NCBI RefSeq assembly: GCF_044385915.1
Contig: NZ_JBISCC010000120.1
Coordinates: forward strand, 62,001-126,000
Reading direction: 5' to 3'
Length of the DNA stretch: 64,000 nucleotides
Source: Thalassobellus citreus
Lineage (GTDB): Bacteria; Bacteroidota; Bacteroidia; Flavobacteriales; Flavobacteriaceae
Part shown: piece after piece, positions 9,035 through 17,267 of the stretch
How positions within the stretch are numbered: position 1 is the stretch's first letter
Layout: each line of letters starts with the position of its first letter
The notes under the pieces: model-generated
Told to the model about the DNA's origin: nothing
The model's database searches: none
What the model saw: only the letters and a program-made list of their open reading frames with translations
Program-made: the position numbers and the translations under genes

Positions 9035-9388
9035 CTATGAAGAGTACTTATTCCTGAACCAAACCTTTTGCCACTCACGCTTTAATATTAAAAAAGACAC
9101 CTGTTCAGATAGTTTAAGTGTATCATCACCATTTAATGCTTTTACCTGTTTTTCTGAAACATCAATAATATAAAGTAAGTTTAAATACTCGGTAAATTTT
9201 TCTTGAATTAATTTATAAACCGTTTCATGAAGCATTAATTTTAAACTAGAAGGCAACACTTCTTCATGAAAACCTAAATCTACATTAGCTAATAAAAAGT
9301 CTTTATTTAATTGCTGTATAAGCTGTTTATACAAATCTAATTGATTCGCTTCTTCAATTAAATTTTCGAAGGTTGTTGGTAGTTGCAT
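9035..9388 (-). CDS. Conserved-looking hypothetical protein (117 aa)
   Basis: A soluble, mostly helical protein with no signal peptide, membrane segment or recognised motif. Its ATG overlaps the stop of the isoprenyl diphosphate synthase gene by one base, so the two are translated from one message. Translational coupling suggests a linked role, but I do not recognise the family. Confidence 0.7.
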   Translation of the reverse strand: MQLPTTFENLIEEANQLDLYKQLIQQLNKDFLLANVDLGFHEEVLPSSLKLMLHETVYKLIQEKFTEYLNLLYIIDVSEKQVKALNGDDTLKLSEQVSFLILKREWQKVWFRNKYSS

Positions 9389-10362
9389 TAAACGGTTCTG
9401 TTCATTAAACTGTTACCAAACACTTTTAATAATTCTTTTTTATCTTCAGAAATATTTAAAGACTCTAAAACAATAAAAGCTTTTTGTGTATAGGCTTCAA
9501 TAGCTTTTTTAGTAGCTTCAGCAGCACCTGTTGTTAAAAAATATTTCTTAGCAACTTCTATCTTAGTAGAAACATCTTCTGGGTTTGAAGAGAAAAGCGC
9601 TATAATTTCAGCTTTATCTGTTTCATTAGAAAATTCTAAAGCTTTAATATATAAATATGTTTTTTTGTTCTCAATAATATCGCCACCAACTTGTTTCCCA
9701 AACGTTTTTGGGTCGCCAAAAGCATCTAAATAATCATCTTGCAGCTGAAATGCAACACCTAAACTCCTCCCAAACTGATAAATATTATTTTGATCTTCGC
9801 TTGAAGCATTGGCAACAATAGCACCCATTTGCATAGCAGCACCAACCAAAACAGCCGTTTTATATTCAATCATTTTTAAATACTCTGCAATCGTAACATC
9901 ATTTCTAGTTTCAAAATCTACATCGTATTGCTGGCCTTCACAAACCTCTAAAGCTGTTTTACTAAATAACTTTGCTAATGCTTGAAATATATTGGCATCG
10001 TAATTTTCGAATAACTGATACGCCATAATTAACATAGCATCACCCGATAAAATCCCTGTATTTACATCCCATTTTTCATGTACGGTAGCTTTACCTCTTC
10101 GTAAAGGCGCATCATCCATAATATCATCATGAACTAGCGAGAAATTATGAAATACTTCAATACTTAATGCTGCATTTAAAGCTTCTTTACAATCCTGATT
10201 AAAAATTTCAGAAGTCATTAAAGTTAAAACGGGGCGCAACCTTTTTCCGCCTAAATTCAAAATATATTGAATAGGACTGTATAGTGTTTGTGGTTCTTTT
10301 ACAGTTGAATATTTTTCTAAATACTCAACAAAAACCTGTTGATATTTTTCTATTGAAAGCAT
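9388..10362 (-). CDS. Isoprenyl (polyprenyl) diphosphate synthase
   Basis: 324 residues, normal for trans-prenyltransferases. The first Asp-rich motif is VHDDIMDDAPLRRG (Asp 79, 80 and 83), the second QLQDDYLDAFGD (~207-218), and GGKRLRP (~38-44) binds diphosphate. It condenses isopentenyl diphosphate with allylic diphosphates for quinone, carotenoid or undecaprenyl precursors. The chain length made cannot be fixed from what I see. It is the first gene of a two-gene operon with the 117-aa protein. Confidence 0.92.
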   Translation of the reverse strand: MLSIEKYQQVFVEYLEKYSTVKEPQTLYSPIQYILNLGGKRLRPVLTLMTSEIFNQDCKEALNAALSIEVFHNFSLVHDDIMDDAPLRRGKATVHEKWDVNTGILSGDAMLIMAYQLFENYDANIFQALAKLFSKTALEVCEGQQYDVDFETRNDVTIAEYLKMIEYKTAVLVGAAMQMGAIVANASSEDQNNIYQFGRSLGVAFQLQDDYLDAFGDPKTFGKQVGGDIIENKKTYLYIKALEFSNETDKAEIIALFSSNPEDVSTKIEVAKKYFLTTGAAEATKKAIEAYTQKAFIVLESLNISEDKKELLKVFGNSLMNRTV

Positions 10363-10435
10363 TTTGTAAAAATAAAGTAATTCGTGGTATTAAAAAGTCT
10401 CAATGTAAATTAAGTGTTAAAAAATCATAAAACTT

Positions 10436-10465
10436 AGGAAACTTTATAGGTTTTTAAAGTTTCCT
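10436..10465. promoter_or_regulatory. Perfect 11-bp inverted repeat, candidate TetR operator
   Basis: AGGAAACTTTA (10436-10446) and its exact reverse complement (10455-10465) are separated by 8 bp. The right arm ends 4 bp before the -7 element of the tetR promoter, where a bound repressor dimer would block RNA polymerase. Confidence 0.65.
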
Positions 10466-10469
10466 GTTG

Positions 10470-10477
10470 TAGATTTG
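10470..10477 (+). promoter_or_regulatory. -7 promoter element of the tetR-RND operon
   Basis: TAGATTTG matches TAnnTTTG exactly. The ATG at 10487 follows 9 bp later, so the leader is almost absent. An in-frame TTG at 10475 falls inside this element and so cannot be the start. Confidence 0.65.
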
Positions 10478-10486
10478 CGCCCTATT

Positions 10487-11092
10487 ATGAGAGAAAAAAT
10501 AATACATAAAGCAGCAGAAATGTTTTTAAACCTAGGGTTTAAAAGCGTTACAATGGACGATATAGCTCATGAACTAGGTATGTCTAAAAAAACAATTTAT
10601 GTTCATTTTGCTAATAAAACTAAACTTATTGAGGCTGTAACGTTTGAAATATTTGAAAATATTTGTGAAGGCATTGATGGTATTTGTAATACATCGGCAA
10701 ACCCTATTGAGGAACTTTATGATATAAAAATGTTTGTGATGCATCATTTAAAAAACGAAAAAACGTCGCCTCAATATCAATTAAGAAAATACTATCCTCA
10801 AATATTCGATGTATTAAAACTTAAGCAATTCGATAAAATGCAAGATTGTGTAAAAATTAGTCTTCAAAAAGGTGTAGACACAGAATTGTTTAGATCTAAT
10901 ATAGATGTTGAATTTATATCGAGAATGTACTTTAACGGGATGACAGGAATAAAAGACCCTACTATTTTTCCTCAAAGATTATTTACTATGGATTATTTAA
11001 TGGAAAGCTACTTAGAATACCATTTAAGAGCCATTGTTACAGAAAAAGGATTACAATTATTAAATAAATTTATCAAATCAAATCAATCATAA
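10487..11092 (+). CDS. TetR/AcrR-family transcriptional regulator of the RND operon
   Basis: 201 residues. The N-terminal helix-turn-helix is canonical (KAAEMFLNLGFKSVTMDDIA, then SKKTIYVHFANKTKLI, residues ~8-50). The C-terminal ligand-binding region is not like any subfamily I can name. It is the first gene of a four-gene unit, with the TolC gene starting 2 bp after its stop. The palindrome at 10436-10465 suggests that it represses its own operon, the usual logic for efflux regulators. The inducer is unknown. Confidence 0.9.
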   Translation: MREKIIHKAAEMFLNLGFKSVTMDDIAHELGMSKKTIYVHFANKTKLIEAVTFEIFENICEGIDGICNTSANPIEELYDIKMFVMHHLKNEKTSPQYQLRKYYPQIFDVLKLKQFDKMQDCVKISLQKGVDTELFRSNIDVEFISRMYFNGMTGIKDPTIFPQRLFTMDYLMESYLEYHLRAIVTEKGLQLLNKFIKSNQS

Positions 11093-11094
11093 AA

Positions 11095-12441
11095 ATGAAA
11101 AACAAACTAATATTAATTTTTAGTTTACTAGTAATAATCAAAGGCTTTTCGCAAGAAAAAACTCAGAATTTCAGTCTACAAGAAGCCATTGATTATGCCT
11201 TAGAAAACAATAGAACAGCAAAAAATGCATCACGCGATATTGATGCTGCAAAAAAACAAAAATGGGAAACCACCACAATGGGATTACCACAAATAAGTGC
11301 TAGTATAGATTATAACAACTGGCTAAAACAACAAGTATCTTTATTACCTGCCGAAATTTTTGGAGGCAATGCAGGAGAATTTGCCGAGGTATCCTTTGGC
11401 ACCAAACAAACCATGAACGGCACCGTAACATTAGAACAATTAATTTTTGATGGCTCTTATTTAGTAGGATTGCAATCTGCAAAAGTGTATTTAGAAATCT
11501 CTAAAAATGCCAAAGAAAAAACAGATTTAGAAGTTAGGAAAGCAGTTATAAACGCATACGGAAATGTACTTCTTGCAGAAGAAAGCGTAAAAATTTTAGA
11601 ACGTAATATTGATGTACTAAAAAAGAACCTTAATGAAACCACCAAAATTTATGAAAATGGTTTAGGCGATGAAGAAAGTGTAGAACAACTACAAATTACA
11701 TTATCTGGCATTGAAAGTACTTTAAACAATACATCTCGTTTAAAAACGCTGGCTTATCAAATGTTGAATATTACATTAGGATCTGATATAAATAACAAAA
11801 CTATCTTAACCGATAATTTAGAAAGTTTAACAGCTCAAAATATTGTTTTAGACTTGCTAAATGCAGAAGATAATATTGATAACAACATCGATTTTAAAAT
11901 AGCTCAAAACGATAAAACATCTAAAGAATTACTTTTAAAACTAGAAAAAAGTAAAGCTTTACCAACGTTAAGAGGCTTTGTTAATGGCAGCTATGCAGGA
12001 AATAATAATAATTTCGATTTTTTAAAGAAAGATCAAAAATGGTTTGGATCATCTTTATTAGGTGTAAGCATGAACATTCCTATTTTTAGTTCTGGCGGCA
12101 GAAGTGCAGCTACACAGCGTGCAAAAATAAATCTTGAAAAAGCTAAAGAAGATTTAACAGAAACCGAACAAAAATTAAAATTACAAATAGCATCTGCAAA
12201 AAGTGATTATCAATTTGCTATTGAAGATTACGACAATAAGAAGCAAAACTTAAACTTAGCAGAACGCATAGAAGCTAAAAATCAAACCAAATTTTTTGAA
12301 GGTATTGCTACAAGCTTTGAATTAAGACAAGCGCAAACACAACTATATAGTTCGCAACAAGAATTTCTTCAAGCCATGCTTGATGTTATAAACAAAAAAG
12401 CAGAATTAGAAACTGTATTAAACACAATAAACAACCAATAA
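11095..12441 (+). CDS. TolC-family outer-membrane efflux protein
   Basis: 448 residues with the signal peptide MKNKLILIFSLLVIIKGFSQ. Two outer-membrane efflux repeats are visible: FSLQEAIDYALENNRTAKNA near the N-terminus, then the long coiled-coil stretches at ~150-220 and ~345-430. The equatorial strand region includes LLGVSMNIPIFSSGGR (~330). It forms the trimeric exit duct for the RND pump encoded downstream. It starts 2 bp after tetR, and the fusion protein gene follows 12 bp later. Confidence 0.92.
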   Translation: MKNKLILIFSLLVIIKGFSQEKTQNFSLQEAIDYALENNRTAKNASRDIDAAKKQKWETTTMGLPQISASIDYNNWLKQQVSLLPAEIFGGNAGEFAEVSFGTKQTMNGTVTLEQLIFDGSYLVGLQSAKVYLEISKNAKEKTDLEVRKAVINAYGNVLLAEESVKILERNIDVLKKNLNETTKIYENGLGDEESVEQLQITLSGIESTLNNTSRLKTLAYQMLNITLGSDINNKTILTDNLESLTAQNIVLDLLNAEDNIDNNIDFKIAQNDKTSKELLLKLEKSKALPTLRGFVNGSYAGNNNNFDFLKKDQKWFGSSLLGVSMNIPIFSSGGRSAATQRAKINLEKAKEDLTETEQKLKLQIASAKSDYQFAIEDYDNKKQNLNLAERIEAKNQTKFFEGIATSFELRQAQTQLYSSQQEFLQAMLDVINKKAELETVLNTINNQ

Positions 12442-12453
12442 ATCAATCATAAA

Positions 12454-13623
12454 ATGAAAAATATATATTCACTCTTACTAGTAACAATTCTTTTAACCTC
12501 TTGTGGAGGCGATAAGAAAAAATCTGTTGAAGATATTATTGCAACCAATAATTTAGAAAAAATTAGAGAAAGAAAAACAACCTTAGACGGCGAACAACAA
12601 GTTATTGCTGCACAACTAAAACAACTTGAAGCAAAAATTAAAGAATTAGACCCTCAAGAACGAATTCCTTTAATTACAACTTTTGAAGTAAAGGAATCTG
12701 TATTTAATCATTTTGTAGAACTTCAAGGAAGCGTAAGTACAAAACAAAATCTTGTTATTTTCCCTGAATACTCTGGAACATTAACACGTGTTTATGTTAA
12801 AGAAGGACAAAAAGTTTCTAAAGGACAAATGTTAGCAAAAATTGATGATGGTGGATTAAATCAACAAGTTGCACAATTACAAATTCAAGCAGATTTAGCA
12901 AAAACTACTTTTGAACGTCAAAAACGACTATGGGAACAAAAAATAGGTAGTGAAATTCAATATTTACAAGCAAAATCTAGTTACGAAGCACAACAACAAG
13001 CAGTAAGCCAATTAAAAAAACAAGTTGCAAAAACTGTTGTTAAAGCACCATTTTCTGGAACTATAGACGATGTTATTACAGAACAAGGAAGTGTTGTTGC
13101 ACCTGGACAAACCCAACTTTTTAGAATAGTAAATTTACAAGACATGTATATTGAAACTGAAGTTCCTGAACGTTATATTTCAACTATTAAAACTGGTAAA
13201 GATGTACAAATAGAATTTCCTATTCTTGGAACATCTATGGATGCCAAAATTCGTCAAGCGGGTAACTTCATTAATCCTGCCAATCGCTCTTTTAAAGTTG
13301 AAGTTGCTGTTTCAAATAAAGATCAATCAATAAAGCCAAATTTAACGGCAAAACTTAAAATTAACGATTACACAAACCCTAAAGCTATATTAATTCCGCA
13401 AAGTATCATTTCTGAAAATGCCGACGGACAACAATACATTTATACTATAGCAAATAAAACAGGAGAAACAGCTAAAGCCAAAAGAACCATTATAAAAACA
13501 GGTAAAACTCAAGGCGATGATATAGAAGTTCTTTCTGGTTTAAAACATGGTGCTGAAATTATTGATGAAGGTGCTCGTAGCGTTAAAGACGGACAAGATG
13601 TTAAAATTCTTGTAGTTGAATAA
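12454..13623 (+). CDS. RND efflux periplasmic adaptor (membrane fusion) lipoprotein
   Basis: 389 residues. The lipobox LLTSC at residues ~13-17 predicts lipid anchoring. A coiled coil at ~25-65 precedes the barrel-sandwich (lipoyl-like) half motif VYVKEGQKVSKGQMLAKIDD. A helical hairpin (~145-195) follows, then VKAPFSGTIDDVITEQGSVV, a beta-barrel domain and a membrane-proximal domain. It links the inner-membrane pump to the TolC duct. An extra coiled coil before the lipoyl half is a mild peculiarity. Confidence 0.92.
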   Translation: MKNIYSLLLVTILLTSCGGDKKKSVEDIIATNNLEKIRERKTTLDGEQQVIAAQLKQLEAKIKELDPQERIPLITTFEVKESVFNHFVELQGSVSTKQNLVIFPEYSGTLTRVYVKEGQKVSKGQMLAKIDDGGLNQQVAQLQIQADLAKTTFERQKRLWEQKIGSEIQYLQAKSSYEAQQQAVSQLKKQVAKTVVKAPFSGTIDDVITEQGSVVAPGQTQLFRIVNLQDMYIETEVPERYISTIKTGKDVQIEFPILGTSMDAKIRQAGNFINPANRSFKVEVAVSNKDQSIKPNLTAKLKINDYTNPKAILIPQSIISENADGQQYIYTIANKTGETAKAKRTIIKTGKTQGDDIEVLSGLKHGAEIIDEGARSVKDGQDVKILVVE

Positions 13624-13654
13624 CAAAAGAGTTAAAACCGTAAAAAACTTAAAA

Positions 13655-16600
13655 ATGACAAAAAAGAAAAAACAAGTAGATAAAGAGTTTGGATTATCAT
13701 CTTGGGCAATTAACAATAAAACAACCATGTATGTTTTAATTGCTTTAATCCTATTTCTTGGTACAGGAGCCTATTTTAGTATGGCCAGAGAAAATTTTCC
13801 TGAAATTAAAGAAACTAAAATTTACATAAGCTCTGTATATCCAGGAAATACTGCCGAAGATATTGAAAAACTTATTACAGACCCTATTGAAGACAAGCTA
13901 AAAACAGTTAGTAATGTTATTGAAATTACCTCAACATCTCAAGAAGATTATTCTATAGTTGTTGTAGAATTTGACGAAAACATATCGGTTGAAGCTGCTA
14001 AACAAAAAGTAAAGGATGAGGTAGATACTGAAACGTCTGGTGAAGATTGGCCAACATTTAATGGCGCCAAAGTAGAACCAAATATTTTCGATTTAAGTAT
14101 GTCTGAAGAAATCCCAATACTTAATATTAATATTTCTGGTGATTACCCTGTAGATAAACTAAAAGAGTATGGAGAATACCTTGAAGACGAAATTGAAGGT
14201 CTTCAAGAAATTAAGCAAGTAGATATTCGTGGTGCTCAAGACAAAGAAGTAGAAGTTGCGGTTGACATCTATAAAATGATGGCTGCCAAAGTTAGCTTTG
14301 ATGATATTATTAATACCATAAGCAGAGAAAACGTAACCATGTCTGCAGGTAATTTAATTACAAGTGGTCAACGACGTACTATTCGTATTTTGGGTGAAAT
14401 AGAAAACCCTAAAGAACTGGAAAACTTTGTTGTAAAATCGGAACGTGATAATCCAATTTATTTAAAAGATGTTGCAAAAATTACGTTTAAAGACGAAGAT
14501 AAAACCACCTATGCTAGAGAATTTGGAGAAGCCGTAGTCATGCTTGATGTAAAAAAACGTTCAGGACAAAACATGGTTGCAGCGTCAGAACAAATTCAAG
14601 ACATTGTAAATAATGCCATTGCTAATGTATTTCCTCCAGATTTAAAAGTAACTATTGCCAACGATCAATCTTCAAAAACTATTGGTCAAGTAGATGATTT
14701 AGTAAACAATATCATATTCGGTATTATTCTAGTTGTAACGGTTTTAATGTTCTTTTTAGGATTTAAAAATGCTCTTTTTGTTGGTTTTGCAATACCAATG
14801 TCTATGTTCATGTCTCTTATGATAATAGACTTAATGGGTTATACCATGAACACCATGATTCTATTTGGATTAATTATGGGACTTGGTATGCTTGTAGATA
14901 ATGGTATTGTGGTGGTTGAAAACGTGTATCGTTTAATGACTGATGAAGGCATGAACCGAAAAGAAGCCGCTAAAAAAGGAATTAGTGAAATTGCTTTTCC
15001 TATAATAATTTCAACAGCAACAACAGTTGCCGCTTTTATTCCTCTTGGTTTATGGCCTGGAGTTATGGGTCAATTCATGATATATTTCCCTGTAACATTA
15101 TCTATTGTATTAGGGTCATCATTATTCGTTGCTATCTTTTTTAATTCTGTATTAGTATCTCAATACATGACTACTGAAGATAAAGACATGCCTTTAAAAC
15201 AAATTATTAAAATCTCTGTAATATTTGGAGCTATAGGCCTTTTTATTTTAGCTATTGGAGGAAGCTATAGAGGCTTAGGAACTTTAATGATTTTTACTGT
15301 TATTTTACTCTGGATTTACAGATTATTTCTTAGAAAATGGGCTAACAACTTTCAAAACAACAGCTTACCAAAATGGGAACGTTTTTACGAGCGTTCTTTA
15401 AGAGGTGCTTTAAACGGAAGAAAACCAGCTATTATTACAATTGGAACATTTCTGTTATTATTTGTTGCTATTGGAGGGTTTTTATTTTCCGTGATGAATA
15501 AACGGACTAAAGTTGAATTCTTTCCAGATACTACTGCCAATCAAATTACAGCCTATATAGAATATCCTGAAGGGACAGATATTGAAAAAACCAATGCGAT
15601 TACAAAAGATATTGAACAACGCATTTTTAAAGTTATAAACGACCCAATGTATCTTGATGGTGATTTTAATTACCTAACAGAAAGTGCTGTTTCTCAAGTT
15701 GGTGCTGGTGCAGGAAACCCACAAACGGATGGTGGATCTGCTGCCGATATGCCACATCGTGGCAAGATTACAGCAACCATGCGCGAATATAAATATAGAA
15801 AAGGTGAAGACAGTAACGAACTACTTAGAAAAATTCAAGAAGACTTAAAAGGTATTTACCCAGGCGTAGCCATTTCAGTAGAAAAAGATGCCGCTGGTCC
15901 TCCTGCTGGTTATCCTATTAATATTGAATTAAAAGGTGAAGATTATTCTGAGTTAATAGCTACTGCCGAAAAAATGAAAGACTTTATCAATTCTAAAAAC
16001 ATTCAAGGAATTGATGAATTAAAGATTGATGTGAATAAATCTAAACCTTCCATGCAAGTGCATGTCGATAGAAAAAAAGCAGGAGAACTAGGTGTAAATT
16101 CAGGTCAAGTAGGACAGCAATTGCGTAATTCTATTTTTGGAGCAAAAGCAGGTGTTTACAAAGAAAACGGTGAAGATTACGATATTTATGTTCGCTTTAA
16201 TGAAGAAAACAGGTATAATACCAGTGCACTGTTTAATCAGAAAATAACATTTAGAGACATGGCTTCTGGGCAAATTAAAGAAATCCCCGTATCTGCTGTT
16301 GCTAAACAAAATAATACATCTGGATTTAGTGCCATTAAACATAAAGATGTTAAGCGTGTTGTATTATTATATTCTGCATTAGCAGCAGGTTATTCTGATG
16401 CTGGCGCCATTGTATCTCAAATTCAAAATGAAATGCAAGCGTTTACTGAAAAACCTGATGCTGTTAAAATAGATTACACAGGACAAATTGAAGAACAGAA
16501 CAAACAAATGGCCTTTTTAATGGGTGCTTTTTTCACAGGTTTAGGATTGATTTTTTTCATTTTAATATTTCAATTTAACTCGGTATCTAAACCAGGCATC

Positions 16601-17179
16601 ATTATGATTGCTATTTTCTTAAGTTTAATTGGTGTATTTGGTGGTATTGTAGCCACAGGAAGTTCGTTTGTTATTATGATGACCATGATGGGTATTATAT
16701 CACTTGCTGGTATTGTTGTAAATAATGGTGTGGTACTTTTAGATTATACTCAATTATTAATTGACAGAAAAAAAGCAGAACATCATTTAGATGAAGAACA
16801 ATACATAGAAAACAGCGAGCTTTTAGAAGCTATTATAAAAGGAGGAAAAGCACGTTTACGTCCGGTATTATTGACGGCTATTACTACTATTTTAGGATTA
16901 ATTCCGTTAGCTATAGGTTTAAACATTAATTTCTTTACGCTTTTTAGCGAACTTAACCCACATATTTATATGGGTGGAGATAATGTTATTTTCTGGGGAC
17001 CACTTGCTTGGACCGTAATTTACGGACTATTCATAGCTACGTTCTTAACACTAATAGTTGTACCAATCCTTTTTTACTTAGTTACCAAGTTTAAAATGTG
17101 GTTGTATAAAGATAGAGTTGCGACATACGAAATTGTGTCTCAAGAAAAAACATTTAATATAGATAAAAGAATCGAGTAA
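13655..17179 (+). CDS. RND-family efflux pump, inner-membrane permease
   Basis: 1174 residues from the ATG at 13655. An upstream TTG at 13616 would overlap the previous gene and add a Lys-rich tail with no support. The fold is the usual duplicated 6-TM plus large periplasmic loop arrangement. The TM4 relay motif GLGMLVDNGIVVVENV keeps the first of the two Asp residues found in AcrB and has Asn for the second. The matching segment in the second half is SLAGIVVNNGVVLLDY. It is a proton-driven exporter, and the substrates (drugs, detergents or cell-made compounds) are not visible. It is somewhat longer than the ~1040 of AcrB, mainly in the loops. Confidence 0.93.
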   Translation: MTKKKKQVDKEFGLSSWAINNKTTMYVLIALILFLGTGAYFSMARENFPEIKETKIYISSVYPGNTAEDIEKLITDPIEDKLKTVSNVIEITSTSQEDYSIVVVEFDENISVEAAKQKVKDEVDTETSGEDWPTFNGAKVEPNIFDLSMSEEIPILNINISGDYPVDKLKEYGEYLEDEIEGLQEIKQVDIRGAQDKEVEVAVDIYKMMAAKVSFDDIINTISRENVTMSAGNLITSGQRRTIRILGEIENPKELENFVVKSERDNPIYLKDVAKITFKDEDKTTYAREFGEAVVMLDVKKRSGQNMVAASEQIQDIVNNAIANVFPPDLKVTIANDQSSKTIGQVDDLVNNIIFGIILVVTVLMFFLGFKNALFVGFAIPMSMFMSLMIIDLMGYTMNTMILFGLIMGLGMLVDNGIVVVENVYRLMTDEGMNRKEAAKKGISEIAFPIIISTATTVAAFIPLGLWPGVMGQFMIYFPVTLSIVLGSSLFVAIFFNSVLVSQYMTTEDKDMPLKQIIKISVIFGAIGLFILAIGGSYRGLGTLMIFTVILLWIYRLFLRKWANNFQNNSLPKWERFYERSLRGALNGRKPAIITIGTFLLLFVAIGGFLFSVMNKRTKVEFFPDTTANQITAYIEYPEGTDIEKTNAITKDIEQRIFKVINDPMYLDGDFNYLTESAVSQVGAGAGNPQTDGGSAADMPHRGKITATMREYKYRKGEDSNELLRKIQEDLKGIYPGVAISVEKDAAGPPAGYPINIELKGEDYSELIATAEKMKDFINSKNIQGIDELKIDVNKSKPSMQVHVDRKKAGELGVNSGQVGQQLRNSIFGAKAGVYKENGEDYDIYVRFNEENRYNTSALFNQKITFRDMASGQIKEIPVSAVAKQNNTSGFSAIKHKDVKRVVLLYSALAAGYSDAGAIVSQIQNEMQAFTEKPDAVKIDYTGQIEEQNKQMAFLMGAFFTGLGLIFFILIFQFNSVSKPGIIMIAIFLSLIGVFGGIVATGSSFVIMMTMMGIISLAGIVVNNGVVLLDYTQLLIDRKKAEHHLDEEQYIENSELLEAIIKGGKARLRPVLLTAITTILGLIPLAIGLNINFFTLFSELNPHIYMGGDNVIFWGPLAWTVIYGLFIATFLTLIVVPILFYLVTKFKMWLYKDRVATYEIVSQEKTFNIDKRIE

Positions 17180-17211
17180 TTTAAATAGAGTGACTAATTC
17201 AAATTACAAAA

Positions 17212-17242
17212 AAAAGGCTTCAACGTTATGTTGAAGCCTTTT
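17212..17242. terminator. Bidirectional terminator between the RND operon and the TonB receptor
   Basis: A perfect 13-bp stem, AAAAGGCTTCAAC (17212-17224) with its complement at 17230-17242, around a 5-nt loop. Flanking A and T runs let it serve both converging units. Confidence 0.85.
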
Positions 17243-17267
17243 GCTTTTCTATATTTTTAGATAAACC

